DNA of 16,988 bases from an uncultured Sulfurovum sp. (GTDB lineage Bacteria > Campylobacterota > Campylobacteria > Campylobacterales > Sulfurovaceae): positions 1 through 16,988 of the forward strand of contig CACVAR010000317.1 of NCBI GenBank assembly GCA_902727905.1, written 5' to 3'. The notes beneath the pieces were generated by a model that saw only the letters and a list, made by a program, of their open reading frames with translations, did no database searches and was not told the DNA's origin. Position 1 is the first letter of the stretch. Every line of letters starts with the position of its first letter. Positions 14,155 through 16,988 of this stretch are shown here, one piece after another. Both the position numbers and the translations under genes were made by a program.

Positions 14155-14199
14155 ATCAATTTTTATGATTAAGTATCAATTTTTACAATACTTATTGAT
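14155..14199. promoter_or_regulatory. Phased repeats upstream of the second soxY
   Basis: ATCAATTTTTA occurs at 14155-14165 and 14175-14185, exactly 20 bases apart (about two helical turns). An inverted half, ATTGAT, follows at 14194-14199. This spacing is typical of binding sites for a regulator that occupies one face of the DNA. Confidence 0.45.
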
Positions 14200-14258
14200 C
14201 CATTTAATTAAAAAATGACTCAAAAGTAAACTACTCCCCAACATTAAAAGGATTTCAA

Positions 14259-14696
14259 ATGGAAAGAAGAAAATTTCTAGGTTTAGGTTTAGCAGCAGCT
14301 ACACTTGTACCAGCTAGTTTAAGTGCTGTTGATTTTAGAGCTACAAAACCAGCTGCATGGTCAGCAACAACTGTTGCAGATGCGATTAAAGCACTTTATG
14401 GTGATATAAAAGCTGAAGAAAGTGGTATTAAATTAACTGTTCCTAAGAAAGCAGCTAACCCTGGAGCTGTACCTGTTAAAATTAAGTCTAAAATTCCAAT
14501 GAAGTCAATTACAATTCTTCAAGATGCTAACGCTGCGTCTGCTGTAGCTACTTACACTATGGATAAAGATACTATAGTTGATCTTTCAATAAAAATAAAA
14601 ATGGGTAAACCAGGTACTATTACTGTTATTGGTGAAGGTCAAGATGGTAAATTCTATTCTGTCGCTAAGAAAGTAGATCTTGGAGAGGCTTGTTAA
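14259..14696 (+). CDS. soxY: SoxY-like sulfur carrier with bare C-terminal cysteine
   Basis: The 145-residue precursor has a Tat-like signal (ERRKFLGLG, then a hydrophobic stretch ending near SLSA at 20-23). Its SoxY domain shares FRATKPAAW, GAVPVKIKSKIPMKSITILQDANA and ITVIGEGQDGKFYSVAKKVD with the first SoxY of this window. The canonical GGCGG arm is absent: the protein ends ...VDLGEAC with Cys145 as the last residue, followed by TAA. The cysteine is kept, so carrier function is possible, but the swinging arm is shorter. The start has AAAGGA six bases upstream. soxZ2 follows after 68 bases, and the DUF302 gene is divergent. Family identity is firm; whether it serves thiosulfate oxidation or another sulfur transfer is open. 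Confidence 0.88.
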   Translation: MERRKFLGLGLAAATLVPASLSAVDFRATKPAAWSATTVADAIKALYGDIKAEESGIKLTVPKKAANPGAVPVKIKSKIPMKSITILQDANAASAVATYTMDKDTIVDLSIKIKMGKPGTITVIGEGQDGKFYSVAKKVDLGEAC

Positions 14697-14764
14697 ATCA
14701 CCTCTTATTAGTATCATAAACAAGTATATTTAAAGAAAAATTGAAAAATTGAAAAGGAATAAAA

Positions 14765-15064
14765 ATGAAACTTAAAGCAAAATTAAAAGGTGATGTACTC
14801 AAATGTAGTGTACAAGCTGTACATGAAATGACAACAACAGTTGCTGCAAAAGAAAATGGTGGTGAAGCAAACTATATTACAAACATAGTTGCAAAAGTTG
14901 GTGATAGAGTTCTTATAGAGGTTTCTACAAGTGAATTTGTATCAAAAGATCCTACTTTAAAATTTCAAGTAAAAGCTAATGGAATTAAATCAGGTGATAG
15001 TATGGAAGTAACCTGGACTGACAAATCTGGAAAAACGAAAACTGATTCAACAAAAGTTAAATAA
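14765..15064 (+). CDS. soxZ: Second SoxZ-like subunit
   Basis: This 99-residue protein has the SoxZ pattern: KLKAKLKGDVLKCSVQAVHEM, YITNIVAKVGDRVLIEVSTSEFVSKDPTLKFQV and a final strand pair with DKSGKTKTDSTKVK. It differs from the first SoxZ by carrying a cysteine at residue 14 and a shorter N-terminus. Lacking a signal, it would be exported with the Tat-targeted SoxY2. The start has AAAAGGA seven bases upstream. It forms a two-gene unit with soxY2 and ends just before a strong terminator shared with the convergent MOSC gene. Confidence in the family is high; the function of this divergent pair is not known. Confidence 0.9.
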   Translation: MKLKAKLKGDVLKCSVQAVHEMTTTVAAKENGGEANYITNIVAKVGDRVLIEVSTSEFVSKDPTLKFQVKANGIKSGDSMEVTWTDKSGKTKTDSTKVK

Positions 15065-15083
15065 GTAAACCTTAACTTTCCAC

Positions 15084-15111
15084 TTAACAACTCTTTTAAT
15101 AGAGTTGTTAA
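15084..15111. terminator. Bidirectional terminator between soxZ2 and the MOSC gene
   Basis: TTAACAACTCT and AGAGTTGTTAA form a perfect 11-bp stem with a 6-base loop, 20 bases after the soxZ2 stop. The MOSC stop codon lies in the right arm. Confidence 0.65.
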
Positions 15112-15545
15112 AGTAAATAAATCTTAGCCTCTTTTTCTATAAATCCAGCTTCTACTACTTTTACAAAAATCCCTCGATCCTCTTTTAAAAGAGATGGCAA
15201 TGTCTGATCAATAGAAGATAGATGTTCACAGATTGTACAATTTTGAGTAATTTCTACCGTAACTTCACCAAGTTTCAATCTGCTACCAACAGAGAGTTCA
15301 TAAGGGTTATAATCTATTAGAATATTTTCACCTAATACACCATAAGACATTTCAATGCCATTTTTGAGTGCCAACTCATAACTATCAAGACTTGTTAATA
15401 ATACTGAACGTTCTAGGCTTTTAGCATAAAACTTATCATCTATTACCCCATCTCTATCTAACTCAAGAATAGTTCTATTGAATCGTGTCGATTTTCCTCT
15501 CTGTGACACAAAAAGTTCTACAACTTGACCTACACTTTCACTCAT
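15108..15545 (-). CDS. MOSC-domain protein
   Basis: The 145-residue protein is essentially one MOSC domain: SVGQVVELFVSQRGKSTR at the start, YGVLGENILI (68-77), LSVGSRLKLGEVTVEIT (84-100), the cysteine pair C103-T-I-C106, and DRGIFVKVVEAGFI (123-136). MOSC domains are found in molybdenum cofactor sulfurase C-termini and in YiiM/YuaD-like proteins and are thought to bind molybdopterin or carry sulfur. It has no signal peptide, so it acts in the cytoplasm. A link to SoxC, a molybdoenzyme, is suggestive but unproven; it could serve any molybdoenzyme. The start has AGGAG seven bases before the ATG. It is convergent with soxZ2. Confidence 0.88.
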   Translation of the reverse strand: MSESVGQVVELFVSQRGKSTRFNRTILELDRDGVIDDKFYAKSLERSVLLTSLDSYELALKNGIEMSYGVLGENILIDYNPYELSVGSRLKLGEVTVEITQNCTICEHLSSIDQTLPSLLKEDRGIFVKVVEAGFIEKEAKIYLL

Positions 15546-15626
15546 TAATATCTCCTACCCAAACATTCCAGTCATCTATTAAATACTTTTACATTAGTGT
15601 AACCTACTTCATGTAAAGCCATCATG

Positions 15627-15643
15627 ACAAAAAAGCTTTTTGT
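15627..15643 (-). terminator. Weak hairpin downstream of prfB
   Basis: ACAAAAA and TTTTTGT pair around AGC, 55 bases after the prfB stop. It is AT-rich and lacks a U-tract; it may be a terminator for prfB. Confidence 0.25.
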
Positions 15644-15697
15644 ACACCAGACATACAATAAACATAGCTATAATAGTTTTAAGAGGTTAATTCTATT

Positions 15698-16792
15698 TTA
15701 TACTGATTGAGAAATAAGTACACCCTCAAGTAGTTTGTCAATATCGCCATCTAAAATAGCTTCAACATTAGAATATGGAATGTTAGAACGCGTATCTTTT
15801 ACTTGCTGATAAGGAGCCATAACATAAGAGCGAATCTGATGTCCCCAACCAATATCACTTTTTTCTACACCATCTAATTTAGCTTGCTTCTTTTCCATCT
15901 CATACTCGTAAAGACGTGACTTAAGCATTTTCATAGCTGTAGCTTTATTTTTATGCTGACTTCTATCATTTTGGCATTGCACCACAATATTTGTCTCTAT
16001 ATGAGTGATACGTATGGCACTTTCTGTTTTATTAACATGTTGGCCTCCAGCACCAGATGCACGATAGGTATCAATACGTATATCCTTATCTTCAACAACA
16101 ATATCTACATCATCATCAATCTCAGGAGAAACCATCACTGAAGAAAATGAAGTATGACGTTTAGCATTAGAGTCAAAAGGAGAAATACGTACTAACCTAT
16201 GAATACCATTCTCAACTTTGAGATAACCATAAGCATTTTCACCTTTAATCATAAAACTCACATCTTTAATACCAGCTTCATCTCCAGCTTGATAATCAAG
16301 CCCTTCAACTTTAAAACCTTTTCGTTCAGCCCAACGTAAATACATTCTATAAAGCATATTAGCCCAATCCTGAGATTCAGTACCACCAGCACCAGGGTGA
16401 ATAGAAATAATAGCATTTCTAGCATCATTCTCCCCACTCAGCATCATTTGTACTTCCAACGCATCAATACTTTCATTTAAGCTCTCTGCATCCATGTACA
16501 ACATCTCTAAAGTTTCATCATCCGATTCAGACTTTGCCAAATCAAAATACTCAACAGCATCTTCAACAGAAGTTGTTGCGAACATGTACTTTTCTAATAT
16601 TCTCTCAATTACGGTCTTCTCTTGAGAAATAACAGAAGCATTTTTAGCATCATTCCAAAAATCTGGATCTTGTTGTAATTCATTAATAATATCTAAACGT
16701 TCGTACTTCTTATCAGGTTTAACTATATTTTTAATATTCTCTATTTTAATGCTAAGTTTCTTTAATAATTCACCATATTCATAAGCATCCAT
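15698..16792 (-). CDS. prfB: Peptide chain release factor 2
   Basis: The 364-residue protein is a full-length class I release factor. SPF at 204-206 is the RF2 tripeptide that reads UGA and UAA. The catalytic GGQ is at 249-251 in YRASGAGGQHVNKTESAIRITH. The N-terminal helical domain spans about 1-115. The reading frame is continuous from the ATG at 16792, without the in-frame UGA and +1 frameshift that controls prfB in many bacteria such as E. coli. It acts in the cytoplasm on terminating ribosomes. It lies between the MOSC gene and the 5S rRNA on the same strand, apparently as its own unit. Confidence is very high. Confidence 0.97.
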   Translation of the reverse strand: MDAYEYGELLKKLSIKIENIKNIVKPDKKYERLDIINELQQDPDFWNDAKNASVISQEKTVIERILEKYMFATTSVEDAVEYFDLAKSESDDETLEMLYMDAESLNESIDALEVQMMLSGENDARNAIISIHPGAGGTESQDWANMLYRMYLRWAERKGFKVEGLDYQAGDEAGIKDVSFMIKGENAYGYLKVENGIHRLVRISPFDSNAKRHTSFSSVMVSPEIDDDVDIVVEDKDIRIDTYRASGAGGQHVNKTESAIRITHIETNIVVQCQNDRSQHKNKATAMKMLKSRLYEYEMEKKQAKLDGVEKSDIGWGHQIRSYVMAPYQQVKDTRSNIPYSNVEAILDGDIDKLLEGVLISQSV

Positions 16793-16917
16793 ATATTAAT
16801 CCATTCATCTTTTTTATGTGACATTCTAGCTAAATAGTACTAATAAGAAGTTCAGAGAAATAAAGTAAAAAAGGGATAATCAAAAGTTTAAAGGGTAATA
16901 AAAAGAAAGAAAGAAAT

Positions 16918-16988
16918 CAAAGAGGCAGCGACCTACATTCCCAATCCAGACAGGATAAGTATTATCGGCGATGGGAGGCTTGACTTCT
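16918..16988 (-). rRNA. rrf: 5S ribosomal RNA, 3' part (partial)
   Basis: On the minus strand, the last 71 bases contain hallmark 5S segments: AGAAGTCAAGCCTCCCATCG, then CGCCGATAATACT, and the 3' end AGGTCGCTGCCTCTTTGAT. The 5' part lies beyond the window, so an rRNA operon probably reads into the window from the right. The 3' boundary is approximate. The following T-rich stretch (TTTCTTTCTTTCTTTTTATT on the RNA strand) is a plausible termination region. Confidence 0.88.

Noticed and set aside
14640..14720. A frameshift near the soxY2 stop that hides a GGCGG tail.
   Set aside because: No frame directly after the TGT codon encodes Gly-Gly; the sequence moves at once into TAA and AT-rich intergenic DNA.
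15589..15602. Near-palindrome TTACATTAGTGTAA upstream of the MOSC gene, resembling a CRP/FNR-type half-site pair.
   Set aside because: One mismatched pair, no other copy in a promoter of this window and no match to a known consensus; too short to support.
15698..16792. Programmed +1 frameshift in prfB.
   Set aside because: The frame is continuous from the ATG and no in-frame UGA occurs near codon 26, so no frameshift is needed.
1..16988. CRISPR arrays, insertion sequences, tRNA genes or prophage genes.
   Set aside because: No regularly spaced repeats, transposase motifs, cloverleaf-like segments or phage-type proteins were seen anywhere in the window.

Overview
The window is AT-rich and dense with genes. 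It looks like a chromosomal segment of a sulfur-oxidising member of the Campylobacterota (the former Epsilonproteobacteria), of Sulfurimonas/Sulfurovum type. The basis is a soxCD-soxYZ locus with the gene order C-D-Y-Z and no soxXAB nearby (this phylum usually splits its sox genes over two loci), a Tat-exported sulfide:quinone oxidoreductase-like flavoprotein, several periplasmic c-type cytochromes, and AT-rich promoters recognised mostly by their -10 box. Genus is inference only; no 16S rRNA is present.

Layout. 1-155 (-) is the start of topA. 273-1706 (+) holds an unknown membrane protein and an exported DUF1566 protein. 1719-3439 (-) encodes a HupE/UreJ-type membrane protein with a membrane-anchored parvulin-like protein. 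A divergent thioredoxin-fold lipoprotein and an unknown soluble protein follow at 3590-4522 (+). 4543-5289 (-) is an exported TPR protein.

The core is a minus-strand operon running from 10193 down to 5451: soxC, soxD, soxY, soxZ and an exported metallo-beta-lactamase-fold protein. Upstream is a second minus-strand operon, 13016 down to 10430: a monoheme cytochrome c, a Tat-exported SQR-like flavoprotein and two unknown proteins. Next are a DUF302 protein (13334-13939, -) and, divergent from it, a second soxY-soxZ pair (14259-15064, +). The second SoxY ends in a bare C-terminal cysteine instead of the Gly-Gly-Cys-Gly-Gly arm. A MOSC-domain gene, prfB and the 3' part of a 5S rRNA (all -) close the window.

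How it fits together. SoxYZ carries sulfur intermediates on the SoxY C-terminal cysteine in the periplasm. SoxCD oxidises the bound sulfane sulfur, passing electrons to c-type cytochromes. The SQR-like enzyme would oxidise sulfide to sulfane/polysulfide and pass electrons to quinone or to the cytochrome encoded beside it. The second SoxYZ, DUF302 and the metallohydrolase are plausible accessory sulfur-transfer components. Between the genes lie several strong inverted repeats (soxC promoter, soxD-soxY gap, end of the sox operon, a 36-bp palindrome after the DUF302 gene) and helically phased direct repeats before the second soxY, suggesting dedicated regulation.
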